Of a DNA stretch of 7,835 nucleotides, positions 1 through 7,835 are shown in pieces. How positions within the stretch are numbered: position 1 is the first letter of the stretch; each line of letters begins with the position of its first letter. The stretch spans positions 1,258 to 9,092 of the forward strand of contig JAGOEY010000030.1 in NCBI GenBank assembly GCA_017997515.1. Direction: 5' to 3'. The translations under genes and the position numbers were made by a program. This DNA comes from Burkholderiaceae bacterium. GTDB taxonomy: Bacteria > Pseudomonadota > Gammaproteobacteria > Burkholderiales > Burkholderiaceae. The notes beneath the pieces are model-generated. The model was not told the DNA's origin. It did no database searches and saw nothing but the letters and a program-made list of their open reading frames with translations.

Positions 1-788
1 ACCCGCACCAGGCTTCCGTCACGCAGTGCGTCCGCTGCCACAAAGGATGGCAAGCCGACAATGCCCATTCCTGCGAGTGCGGCGGCCCGCAGCGTGTCGC
101 TGTGGGTGGAGCCCAGGCCTGGACGCTGGGGCGACAGGCGCACCGTTTCACCCTCCACCACGCCCTCATGTGGCATCCGCCGGTAGAAGGTAATTTCGCG
201 CATGCGCGGCGACAACAACGCATCGTGTTGGGCCAATTCATTGGGATGTTTCGGGTAGCCCTTGCGCGCCAGATACTGCGGAGAGGCGCACACCACCACC
301 TCACACAGCGCCAGTCGCCGCACCACGAATTCGCCCGCGGGTGGGTCATTGCGCAATGTCAGCAGGCTGATGTCATGGTTCTCGTCCAAGGTTTCGCCAA
401 TGCCTATCGCCGTGATCTCCAGCGTGATACGAGGGTGTTGCACCCGAAATTCTGACAACAGCTGCGCGAGCTGGTGCACCGCAAACGAGGGCGGGCACAA
501 CACCCGCAGATGGCCGCTGGGTTCGGACGTGGACGCGCTGGCCAGGGCATCGGCCTCGTCAATTTCCGCCAGAATCTGCCGCACCCGCTCCAGGTACAGC
601 TCACCGGTCTCCGTCAGCACCAGCCGCCGGGTGGTGCGGTTGATCAGCCGGGCTCCCAGATGGCTCTCCAGATCGGCCACCAGCCGGGTCACGATGGCAG
701 GTGACAGGTCCAGCTCACGGGCCGCCCCGGCAAAGCTGCCTTCTTCGATGACACGCGCAAATACGCGCATGGAGTGGAGGCGGTCCAT
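1..788 (-). CDS. LysR-type transcriptional regulator, CrgA-like group (3' end cut by window)
   Basis: Translating the minus strand from 788 gives 262 codons with no stop, so the gene runs off the window edge; about 35-45 C-terminal residues are probably missing, judged by the usual ~300 of the family. Residues 1-60 form the winged helix-turn-helix: it opens MDRLHSMRVF, then SFAGAARELDLSPAIVTRLV (18-37, recognition region) and LINRTTRRLVLTETG (48-62). Residues ~90-262 are the effector-binding domain, with LRVLCPPSFA at its first strand and GLGSTHSDTLRAAALAGMG near 224-242. The MDRL start matches how this LysR group usually begins. It follows the deaminase stop by only 8 bases and has no clear Shine-Dalgarno (upstream reads AACTGACGCAGCCG), which suggests translational coupling. 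Its target cannot be read from sequence; local control of the purine genes is an inference from position. Confidence 0.9.
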   Translation of the reverse strand, partial: MDRLHSMRVFARVIEEGSFAGAARELDLSPAIVTRLVADLESHLGARLINRTTRRLVLTETGELYLERVRQILAEIDEADALASASTSEPSGHLRVLCPPSFAVHQLAQLLSEFRVQHPRITLEITAIGIGETLDENHDISLLTLRNDPPAGEFVVRRLALCEVVVCASPQYLARKGYPKHPNELAQHDALLSPRMREITFYRRMPHEGVVEGETVRLSPQRPGLGSTHSDTLRAAALAGMGIVGLPSFVAADALRDGSLVR

Positions 789-796
789 CGGCTGCG

Positions 797-2044
<1,248 letters not shown>

Positions 2045-3199
2045 TTACTTGCTTCCGGGGACCTTGCCTTCCACGCCCTTGACGTAGAAGTTCACACCGC
2101 CCAGGAATTTGTCGTCTGCCACAGCGTCCTTGGCCAGGATTTCCTTGCCGGTGTTGTCCACCAACGGGCCTTTCCAGATGGAGAAGCTGCCGTCGGCCAG
2201 GCCCTTCTTGACATCAGCGACCTTGGTCTTGATGTCGGCAGGCACGTCGTCGGCGATGGACACGATATCGATCGCGCCTTCCTTCACACCCCACCAGCTG
2301 GCGCCGGTCGTCCATTTGCCTTCAATGGCTTCGGTCACGGCCTTGGTGTAGTACGGGCCCCAGTTGATCACGGCGGAGGCCAGGTGGGCCTTGGGGCCGT
2401 AGGCGGTCATGTCGGAATCCCAACCGAAGGCGCGCTTGCCCTTGTCCTGTGCGGTCTTCAGCACGGCGGGGGAGTCGGTGTTCTGGAACAACACGTCAGC
2501 ACCACCGTTGATCAGCGCGGTAGCGGCTTCGGTTTCCTTCGGGGGGCTGAACCATTCGTTGACCCACACCACCTTGGTCTTGACCTTGGGATTCACGCTT
2601 TGGGCACCCATGGTGAAGCTGTTGATGTTGCGGATCACTTCAGGGATGGGCACCGAACCGACCACACCCAGGGTGTTGGACTTGGTCATGGCACCGGCGA
2701 TCACGCCGGCCATGTAGGCACCTTCGTAGGTGCGGCTGTCGTAGGTGCGCAGGTTTTCGGCGGTCTTGTAGCCGGTGGCGTGTTCGAACTTGATGTCCTT
2801 GTGGTCGGCGGCAACCTTGAGCATCGACTCCATGTAGCCAAAGGTGGTGCCGAAAATCAGCTTGTTGCCCTGGCCGGCCAGGTCACGGAACACACGCTCC
2901 GCATCAGCGGACTCGGGAACACTTTCCACAAAGCTGGTGACAACCTTGTCGCCCAGGGCTTTTTCCATTTCCTTGCGGCCGTTGTCGTGGGCGAAAGTCC
3001 AGCCACCGTCACCCACGGGGCCGACATAGGCAAACGCAACCTTCAGGGGCTCGGGCTTGGCAGGCTCGGGTGCTGCCACAGGTGCGGGCGCAGCAGCAGG
3101 CGCTGGCTCCTCTTTCTTGCCACAACCCACCAGGGCGGCAGCGGCCACAGCGGACAGGGCGGCCACTTTGAGCAGGGAGCGTTTGTTCAGGTCAGTCAT
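2045..3199 (-). CDS. BMP/PnrA-family purine-binding lipoprotein of an ABC importer
   Basis: A 384-residue periplasmic substrate-binding lipoprotein (BMP family, PnrA-like). The signal peptide covers residues 1-25 and ends in lipobox LVGC with C26 as the lipidated cysteine. The N-terminal KRSLLK resembles a Tat motif with KR in place of RR, so the export route is open. An Ala/Pro-rich tether (31-51) links the membrane anchor to the domain, which begins at LKVAFAYVGPVGDGGW (52-67). The GDGGWTFAHD segment holds the aromatic that stacks on the base in this family; AFGWDSDM (257-264) and LASAVINWGPYY (273-284) are later family landmarks. AAGGA lies 8 bases before the ATG. It is the last transporter gene, 77 bases after the permease. 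Ligand class purine base or nucleoside follows from family; adenine is inferred from the adjoining deaminase. Confidence 0.93.
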   Translation of the reverse strand: MTDLNKRSLLKVAALSAVAAAALVGCGKKEEPAPAAAPAPVAAPEPAKPEPLKVAFAYVGPVGDGGWTFAHDNGRKEMEKALGDKVVTSFVESVPESADAERVFRDLAGQGNKLIFGTTFGYMESMLKVAADHKDIKFEHATGYKTAENLRTYDSRTYEGAYMAGVIAGAMTKSNTLGVVGSVPIPEVIRNINSFTMGAQSVNPKVKTKVVWVNEWFSPPKETEAATALINGGADVLFQNTDSPAVLKTAQDKGKRAFGWDSDMTAYGPKAHLASAVINWGPYYTKAVTEAIEGKWTTGASWWGVKEGAIDIVSIADDVPADIKTKVADVKKGLADGSFSIWKGPLVDNTGKEILAKDAVADDKFLGGVNFYVKGVEGKVPGSK

Positions 3200-3277
3200 C
3201 TCGGAAGTCCTTATTTAGCAGGTTGCGACAGGGTTTAAGAATAGATTATGGGCTTGAAAATTTGCTGGATAGCCAGA
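3200..3277 (-). promoter_or_regulatory. Gap before the lipoprotein gene: ribosome site, weak stem-loop, possible own promoter
   Basis: The gap contains AAGGA (3208-3212), a good ribosome site 8 bases from the lipoprotein ATG. Just after the permease stop is a small stem-loop, CTGG-CTAT-CCAG, followed by CAAATTTT, too short to be a convincing terminator. The remainder is more AT-rich than its surroundings (for example CATAATCTATTCTTAAAC), which could hold a promoter allowing extra lipoprotein synthesis, but I see no good -35/-10 pair. Confidence 0.3.
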
Positions 3278-4198
3278 TCAAGACCCTGGGTAAAAAGGCT
3301 TGCCAATCGAGGCGGGCATATTGACGCGGATCCAGGCGGGGTTGCGTGAGATCAGGGCCAGCACCACGATGGTCGCGAGGTACGGCAACATACTCAGGAA
3401 CTGGCTCGGCACATCCACCCCCACACCTTGCAAGTGGAACTGCAGCATCGTCACACCACCAAACAGGTAAGCACCAAGCAACACCCGTGCCGGGCGCCAG
3501 GTGGCAAACGTCGTCAGGGCCAATGCGATCCAGCCGCGCCCGGCCACCATACCTTCTACCCACAACGGTGTGTAGACGATGGAAATATAGGCACCGGCAA
3601 TGCCACACAAGGCCCCACCGGCCACCACAGCGGCCAGGCGGATACGGCGCACCGGGTAACCCAGCGCATGGGCAGATTCAGGCGACTCCCCCACCGAGCG
3701 CAGTACCAGGCCCGCGCGGGTGCGGTACAGGAACCAGATCAGCGCACCCGCGAACAGGATGGTCAGGTACACCGCCGGATGGTGGCGGAACAAGGCAGGG
3801 CCCACCAGCGGAATGTCGCCCAGCAGTGGAATGGAAAACTGGGGCCGTTCGGGCAGCTTGGCCTGCACGTACGAGATGCCGCTGAAGGCCGAGAAACCAA
3901 CACCAAACAGGCTCAGCGCCAAACCGGTGGCGTACTGGTTGGTGTTGAGCCAGATCACCAGCACCCCAAAAATGGCGGCCAACAAGGCCCCGGCACCCGC
4001 ACCTGCCGCAAACCCCATCCAGTTGTTGCCGGTGTGGACCACCGTTGCAAACCCGGCAATCGCGGCGCACAGCATCATGCCTTCCGCCCCCAGATTCACG
4101 ATGCCGGCTTTTTCGTTGATCAGCAGGCCCAGGGCCGCGATGGCCAGCACGGTGCCCGCGTTCAGCGTGGCAGCCAATAACAGTGCATAGGATTCCAT
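3278..4198 (-). CDS. ABC importer permease for nucleosides/purines, second subunit
   Basis: A 306-residue integral inner-membrane permease of the branched-chain/BMP type (BPD_transp_2), comparable to the shorter NupC/BmpD-class subunit of nucleoside importers. It has about eight to nine hydrophobic segments. The landmark GIVNLGAEGMM (32-42) marks the start of the core. TRAGLVLRSVGESPESAHAL (160-179) is the cytoplasmic coupling region that should meet the ATPase. GRGWIALALTTFATWRP (220-236) is the other conserved family block. The start ATG overlaps the stop of the first permease by one base (TGATG), with GGAG 7 bases upstream, so translation is probably coupled. It should form a heterodimeric channel with that permease. 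The exact substrate cannot be read from the sequence. Confidence 0.93.
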   Translation of the reverse strand: MESYALLLAATLNAGTVLAIAALGLLINEKAGIVNLGAEGMMLCAAIAGFATVVHTGNNWMGFAAGAGAGALLAAIFGVLVIWLNTNQYATGLALSLFGVGFSAFSGISYVQAKLPERPQFSIPLLGDIPLVGPALFRHHPAVYLTILFAGALIWFLYRTRAGLVLRSVGESPESAHALGYPVRRIRLAAVVAGGALCGIAGAYISIVYTPLWVEGMVAGRGWIALALTTFATWRPARVLLGAYLFGGVTMLQFHLQGVGVDVPSQFLSMLPYLATIVVLALISRNPAWIRVNMPASIGKPFYPGS

Positions 4199-5274
4199 CA
4201 GCGGGCTCCGTTCTTCTTGAAACCGGTGAAACGCACCCGGTAAGCGATCAAGGTGTCGCAGGCCAGCAGCGTGAACAGCAGCAGGCCCTGGAACACCCCC
4301 GTGAGGGACTTGGGCAAGCCCAGCCGCGACTGGGCCAGCTCACCACCGATATAAAACATACTCATCAGGATGGCAGAGAACACCATGCCCACCGGGTGCA
4401 GCCGCCCGACAAACGCCACGATGATGGCCGCAAAACCATACCCTGCAGGCACATACGGCGTGAGTTGGCCGATGGGCCCGGCCACTTCGAGCGCACCGGC
4501 CAAACCGGCCGCTCCACCCGACACCAACAAGGCCACCCACAGTGCCTTGCGCGACGAAAACCCCGCGTACCGCGCCGCCGCCGGGGCCAGCCCGCCCACC
4601 TGCTGGGCAAATCCGGCGCGGGTGCGAAACAGGAAGATCCACAACGCGGCCGAGCCCGCCAGTGCAATCAGCAGCCCCACACTCATGCGGGACCCCGTCA
4701 TCAACCGGGGGATCTGCGTGATCTTTTCGAAGGTGCGGGTTTGCGGAAAGTTGTAACCCGCCGGGTCTTTCCAGGGGCCAAACACCAGGTAGTTCAGCAC
4801 CAGAATCGCCACATACACCAGCATCAGGCTTACCAAAATTTCGCTGGCGTTGAACTTGTCGCGCAGTAACGCAGTGATGCCCGCCCACACCATGCCGCCC
4901 AGCACACCGGCCAGCAAAATGGCCGGGATGATCCAGATACCGGTGTTTTTGTCGGCCATCAGCGCCATACCACCGGCCGTCACAGCCCCCATCACAAACT
5001 GGCCTTCGGCGCCGATGTTCCAGACATTGGAGCGGAAACACACGGCCAGCCCCAACGCAATGATCAGCAGTGGTGTGGCCTTGACCATCAGCTCGCCCAG
5101 CGCATACGGTGTGCGTACCGGCTCCCAGAAGAACACCAGCAAGGCCTTGACCGGGTCTTTGCCCAGTGCCATAAAAAGTATGACGCCCAGCAGCACGGTC
5201 ACGGCCAGTGCCAGCAGCGGGGAGCCGTAACTCCACATTTTGGACGCCTGCGGGCGAGGTTCGAGCTTAAGCAT
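4198..5274 (-). CDS. ABC importer permease for nucleosides/purines, first subunit
   Basis: A 358-residue inner-membrane permease (BPD_transp_2), the longer NupB/BmpC-class partner. A short cytoplasmic N-terminus precedes the first membrane segment (~18-38), then about nine more hydrophobic stretches. NVWNIGAEGQ (83-92) is the family hallmark. FNASEILVSLMLVYVA (141-156) corresponds to the usual NEV-S-LMLNYIA block. FRTRAGFAQQVGGLAPAAAR (216-235) is the likely ATPase-coupling loop. The start at 5274 is preferred to the in-frame 5331 because GGAGG sits 6 bases upstream and the longer reading would lie deep inside the ATPase gene. The ATG overlaps the ATPase stop by 8 bases (ATGCTTAA), a clear sign of one operon and coupled translation. 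The C-terminus is short and basic (FKKNGAR). Confidence 0.93.
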   Translation of the reverse strand: MLKLEPRPQASKMWSYGSPLLALAVTVLLGVILFMALGKDPVKALLVFFWEPVRTPYALGELMVKATPLLIIALGLAVCFRSNVWNIGAEGQFVMGAVTAGGMALMADKNTGIWIIPAILLAGVLGGMVWAGITALLRDKFNASEILVSLMLVYVAILVLNYLVFGPWKDPAGYNFPQTRTFEKITQIPRLMTGSRMSVGLLIALAGSAALWIFLFRTRAGFAQQVGGLAPAAARYAGFSSRKALWVALLVSGGAAGLAGALEVAGPIGQLTPYVPAGYGFAAIIVAFVGRLHPVGMVFSAILMSMFYIGGELAQSRLGLPKSLTGVFQGLLLFTLLACDTLIAYRVRFTGFKKNGAR

Positions 5275-6841
5275 GGGTGGCCTCCTCCATCGCATGCAGG
5301 TGTTGCTGCACGTCTTCGTGCCACAGCCCACTCATCCACTCCCCAATCTGCGGCACGGTGGCCTGGGCGCGGTCCACAGAGGGCGACAAGCGCCCTTTGG
5401 CGATCACATGTAAACGGTCACAAATTTCAAACAATTCGTCCAACTCCTCACTCACCACCAGCACCGCACAACCCGCGTCACGTAACGCCAAAATCTCGCC
5501 CCGGATCTGCGCCGCCGCACCCACGTCCACACCCCAGGTGGGCTGCGAGACGATCAAGAGTTTGGGTTTGGCATCAATCTCCCGGCCTACGATGAACTTC
5601 TGCAGGTTGCCGCCCGACAGCGACCGTGCTGGCGCATGGGGGCCACCCGTCTTCACGTTAAAACGCTGGATGATGCTTTCGGCCTGGCGCTGCAAAGCCC
5701 CCACCTTGATCCAGCCGCTGCGGCCAATGGCGTCGGTGCGGGTCAGCATCAGGTTGTGGGCCAGGCCCATGGCGGGCACGGCCCCCCGGCCCAGCCGTTC
5801 TTCGGGCACAAAATTCACGCCCAGCTTGCGCCGTTGGCCGGGGCCCATACGGCCGGCGTCCTGGCCGTGGATCTGCACCATGGCGGGTGCGGCACGGGTG
5901 TCTTCACCCGACAGCGCATACAGCAGCTCGCGTTGGCCATTACCCGACACACCGGCAATACCCACCACCTCACCCGCACGCACGCTGAGCGAAATGTCTT
6001 CGAGGTTCATGCCGAACTGGTCGTCGCGCGGGAGTGAGAGTTTGTTGACCTGCAGCACGGTGCCACCGGTTTGCACGGCGCGGTGCTGCAGCGCTGGCGG
6101 CTCGGCACCAATCATCAGGCGCGACAGCGACGCGTTGCTTTCTTCACGCGGGTCACACACCCCTGTGACCTTGCCGCCGCGCAGCACGGTGCAGGCGTTA
6201 CACAACTCACGGATCTCGTGCAGCTTGTGGCTGATGTAGAGAATGCTGCAGCCCTCGGACGCCAGCTTCTTGAGCACCACAAACAGCTTTTCAACCGCCT
6301 GCGGTGTCAGCACCGAGGTGGGCTCGTCGAGGATCAGCAGCTTCGGGCTGGTGAGCAGCGAGCGGATGATCTCAACCCGCTGCATCTCACCTACGCTGAG
6401 TGTGTGCACCGGGCGTGTCGGGTCGATGTCGAGCCCGTATTCCGCCGCCTTGGCCGTGATGCGCTGCGACACGTCGGGCAGCGTCAGGCTTTTGTCCAGG
6501 CCCAGCCAGACGTTCTCGGCCACCGTCAGGGTGTCGAACAGGCTGAAATGCTGGAACACCATGCTGATACCCAAGGCACGCGCCTCTTGCGGGTTGCGCA
6601 CGTTGACGACCTGCCCGTTGAAGCTGACCGTGCCTTCGTCGGGTTTGACCGCGCCGTAGATGATCTTCATCAGCGTCGATTTGCCCGCGCCGTTTTCGCC
6701 CAGCACGGCATGGGTTTCACCCGGCTGCACGGTGAGCGACACGTTGCTGTTGGCGACCACCGCCGGGTACCGCTTGGTGATGCCAGCCAGCACCAGCCGC
6801 GGCGTGGAGGCTGGCGCGGCAGAGGGGGTTTGAACGGACAT
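5267..6841 (-). CDS. ABC importer ATPase with two nucleotide-binding domains, nucleoside/purine type
   Basis: A 524-residue cytoplasmic ATPase with tandem ABC domains, the NupA/BmpB/RbsA-like arrangement. Domain 1 (~15-250) has Walker A GENGAGKST (48-56), Q-loop Q97, signature LSVGEMQR (148-155), Walker B LLILDEP (168-174) and switch H205. Domain 2 (~260-500) is degenerate: GVSGNGQR (297-304) lacks the Walker A lysine, the Walker B region reads LLIVSQPTWG (428-437) with Gln at the catalytic Glu position, and the switch His is missing (VVSEELDE), while signature LSGGNLQK (408-415) is intact. This asymmetry, with one competent ATP site, is normal for nucleoside-type importers. Ribosome site is weak (AAGAAAG, about 6 bases from ATG). 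The gene lies 58 bases after the LysR gene and overlaps the first permease. Confidence 0.94.
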   Translation of the reverse strand: MSVQTPSAAPASTPRLVLAGITKRYPAVVANSNVSLTVQPGETHAVLGENGAGKSTLMKIIYGAVKPDEGTVSFNGQVVNVRNPQEARALGISMVFQHFSLFDTLTVAENVWLGLDKSLTLPDVSQRITAKAAEYGLDIDPTRPVHTLSVGEMQRVEIIRSLLTSPKLLILDEPTSVLTPQAVEKLFVVLKKLASEGCSILYISHKLHEIRELCNACTVLRGGKVTGVCDPREESNASLSRLMIGAEPPALQHRAVQTGGTVLQVNKLSLPRDDQFGMNLEDISLSVRAGEVVGIAGVSGNGQRELLYALSGEDTRAAPAMVQIHGQDAGRMGPGQRRKLGVNFVPEERLGRGAVPAMGLAHNLMLTRTDAIGRSGWIKVGALQRQAESIIQRFNVKTGGPHAPARSLSGGNLQKFIVGREIDAKPKLLIVSQPTWGVDVGAAAQIRGEILALRDAGCAVLVVSEELDELFEICDRLHVIAKGRLSPSVDRAQATVPQIGEWMSGLWHEDVQQHLHAMEEATHA

Positions 6842-6861
6842 GGGGGCTTTCTTTTTAAGAG

Positions 6862-6904
6862 AAATCGGGCTCTAGCGCACTATGGACGGGCGCAAGCAGC
6901 TATT
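6862..6904 (-). repeat. Short palindromic intergenic repeat between LysR and ATPase genes
   Basis: Plus-strand GCTCTAGCGC (6869-6878) and GCGCAAGCAGC (6890-6900) form an imperfect inverted repeat: GCT, CT and GCGC pair with AGC, AG and GCGC around one mismatch and one bulge, enclosing an 11-base loop. AAAT and ATTT flank it. The element overlaps the last base of the LysR stop codon. I recognise its form (TAGCTGCTNGCGC...GCGCTAGAGCC) as a small dispersed repeat seen between genes in Comamonadaceae; this rests on memory. No U tract follows on the minus strand, so it is unlikely to stop transcription fully. Confidence 0.55.
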
Positions 6905-7832
6905 TATTTTGTAGCGAAGCCGCCACCGACTTGACCCGCTCGCGCAACCACACCGCAGCGGCCGAGGTGTGTGAACGTTCATGCCACAGCTGGTAGTACA
7001 TCAGGCGCGGAAACACCACAGGGCACGGCAAAACCTTGACGGGGTAACTGTCCACAAAGCGCTCGCAGTACTGCCGCCCGGTGGTCAGCACCAGCAAGCT
7101 TGATGCCACCATTGCCGGGATCAGCCCGAAGAACCCGCAGCGTGCGGTGATGTTGCGCTGCAGGCCCAGGCTCTGCAGGTGGTCGTCGATGACACCTTTG
7201 GCACCGGGGTGCAGCGGGGTCGGCGCGATGTGTTCGGCCTCCAGCCAGGCGGCCTGGTCCCAGCCGCGCCGCACGGCCGGGTGGTCGCGGTTGACCAGGC
7301 ACACCACCTCGTCCCCCAGCAGGCGGCCCATGTGTAAATCGTCCGGGGCTTTTTGCCAGTTGCCAATCACCACATCCACGTCCCCTTGCGCCAGATGCGC
7401 GTGGTAATACGCGTCGGCCGACAGCGGGCTGATCTCGACCTGGCACAGCGGGGCCTGGGCCTTGATCTGCGCCACCAGCTGCGGCAGGAACAGCGGGTCG
7501 AGGTAGTCGCTTGCGGCGATACGGAAGGTGTTGCGTGCGGTTTGCGGATCGAACCCCCGCGCGTCAGTGAACAGGACCTCGGCCGCACGCAGGATACGTG
7601 CGCTGGGCTCCAGCATGCGCAGGCCGCCTTCGGTCGGTGTCATGCCCGAGCCGGAGCGCACCAGCAGTGGGTCATCCGCCAAGTCGCGCAGACGCTTGAG
7701 CGCAGCCGACACCGCAGGCTGGTACATGCCCAGACGGACGGCGGCCCTCGATACGCTGCGTTCAGTGAGCACGGTGTGCAAGACCCTTATGAGATGGAGG
7801 TCTATCTTGTCGAAAAGGGCTTGGTCTCTCAT
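6900..7832 (-). CDS. LysR-type transcriptional regulator upstream of the importer operon
   Basis: A 310-residue LysR-family regulator. The DNA-binding domain covers ~8-68: FDKIDLHLIRVLHTVLTERS, then SVSRAAVRLGMYQPAVSAAL (26-45, helix-turn-helix) and DDPLLVRSGSGMTPTEGG (53-70). The effector domain begins near 101 with NTFRIAASDYLDPLFLPQLV, and a conserved GDVDVVIGNW block lies at 150-159; this layout resembles the NodD-like half of the family. The ATG at 7832 is only three bases from the window edge, so neither its ribosome site nor a possible further N-terminal extension can be judged; the length and the FDKIDLHL opening fit a complete protein. It is on the same strand as the ATPase and 58 bases ahead of it, so it is a candidate pathway regulator possibly cotranscribed with the importer. 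Its effector is unknown; a purine is plausible. Confidence 0.9.
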   Translation of the reverse strand: MRDQALFDKIDLHLIRVLHTVLTERSVSRAAVRLGMYQPAVSAALKRLRDLADDPLLVRSGSGMTPTEGGLRMLEPSARILRAAEVLFTDARGFDPQTARNTFRIAASDYLDPLFLPQLVAQIKAQAPLCQVEISPLSADAYYHAHLAQGDVDVVIGNWQKAPDDLHMGRLLGDEVVCLVNRDHPAVRRGWDQAAWLEAEHIAPTPLHPGAKGVIDDHLQSLGLQRNITARCGFFGLIPAMVASSLLVLTTGRQYCERFVDSYPVKVLPCPVVFPRLMYYQLWHERSHTSAAAVWLRERVKSVAASLQNK

Positions 7833-7835
7833 GGC

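Noticed and set aside
4183..4869. Plus-strand open frames opposite the permease and ATPase genes (for example 4183-4869, 5277-6239 and 6071-6934)
   Set aside because: They are antisense to genes with strong family motifs. Their translations are low-complexity (Arg, Gln, His, Pro rich) with no recognisable domain.
5275..5331. In-frame extension of the first permease to an ATG at 5331
   Set aside because: It would overlap the ATPase gene by 65 bases and adds a non-membrane sequence rich in Cys and Arg. The ATG at 5274 has GGAGG 6 bases upstream.
6848..6864. Small AT-rich inverted repeat TTTCT...AGAAA before the ATPase start
   Set aside because: Five A/T-rich pairs with a seven-base loop is within chance expectation and is not a terminator or clear operator.

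Overview
The window is a 7.8 kb piece of a high-GC chromosome. Gene style, protein sequences and two intergenic palindromes of a kind I associate with Comamonadaceae (Rhodoferax, Curvibacter, Polaromonas, Acidovorax relatives) point to a betaproteobacterium of order Burkholderiales. This placement is from pattern memory, not a search. Every supported gene lies on the minus strand, so transcription runs from high to low coordinates.

Layout in transcription order: (1) a LysR-type regulator (7832-6900); (2) after 58 bases holding a palindromic repeat, a two-domain ABC ATPase of the nucleoside/BMP transporter class (6841-5267); (3) a permease overlapping it by 8 bases (5274-4198); (4) a second permease overlapping by 1 base (4198-3278); (5) after 77 bases, a BMP/PnrA-type substrate-binding lipoprotein (3199-2045); (6) a 207-base intergenic region with a repeat-like palindromic element, a cluster of GGTGC/GCACC half-sites and a convincing intrinsic terminator directly before the next ribosome binding site; (7) a purine deaminase (1837-797) that resembles bacterial adenine deaminases of the adenosine-deaminase fold more than true adenosine deaminases; (8) 8 bases later, a second LysR-type regulator of the CrgA-like group (788-1), cut off by the window edge.

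How it fits together: the lipoprotein captures a purine (adenine or a purine nucleoside) in the periplasm, the two permeases form the channel, and the ATPase powers import. The deaminase then converts the imported base, most likely adenine to hypoxanthine plus ammonia, feeding purine salvage or nitrogen acquisition. The flanking LysR proteins are candidate regulators.

The individual families are known and I see no phage, transposon, CRISPR or defence system. The least ordinary stretch is the deaminase leader (1838-2044): a strong terminator sits between any plausible promoter and the deaminase start codon, preceded by mutually exclusive hairpins. This suggests attenuation or tuned read-through rather than simple operon transcription.
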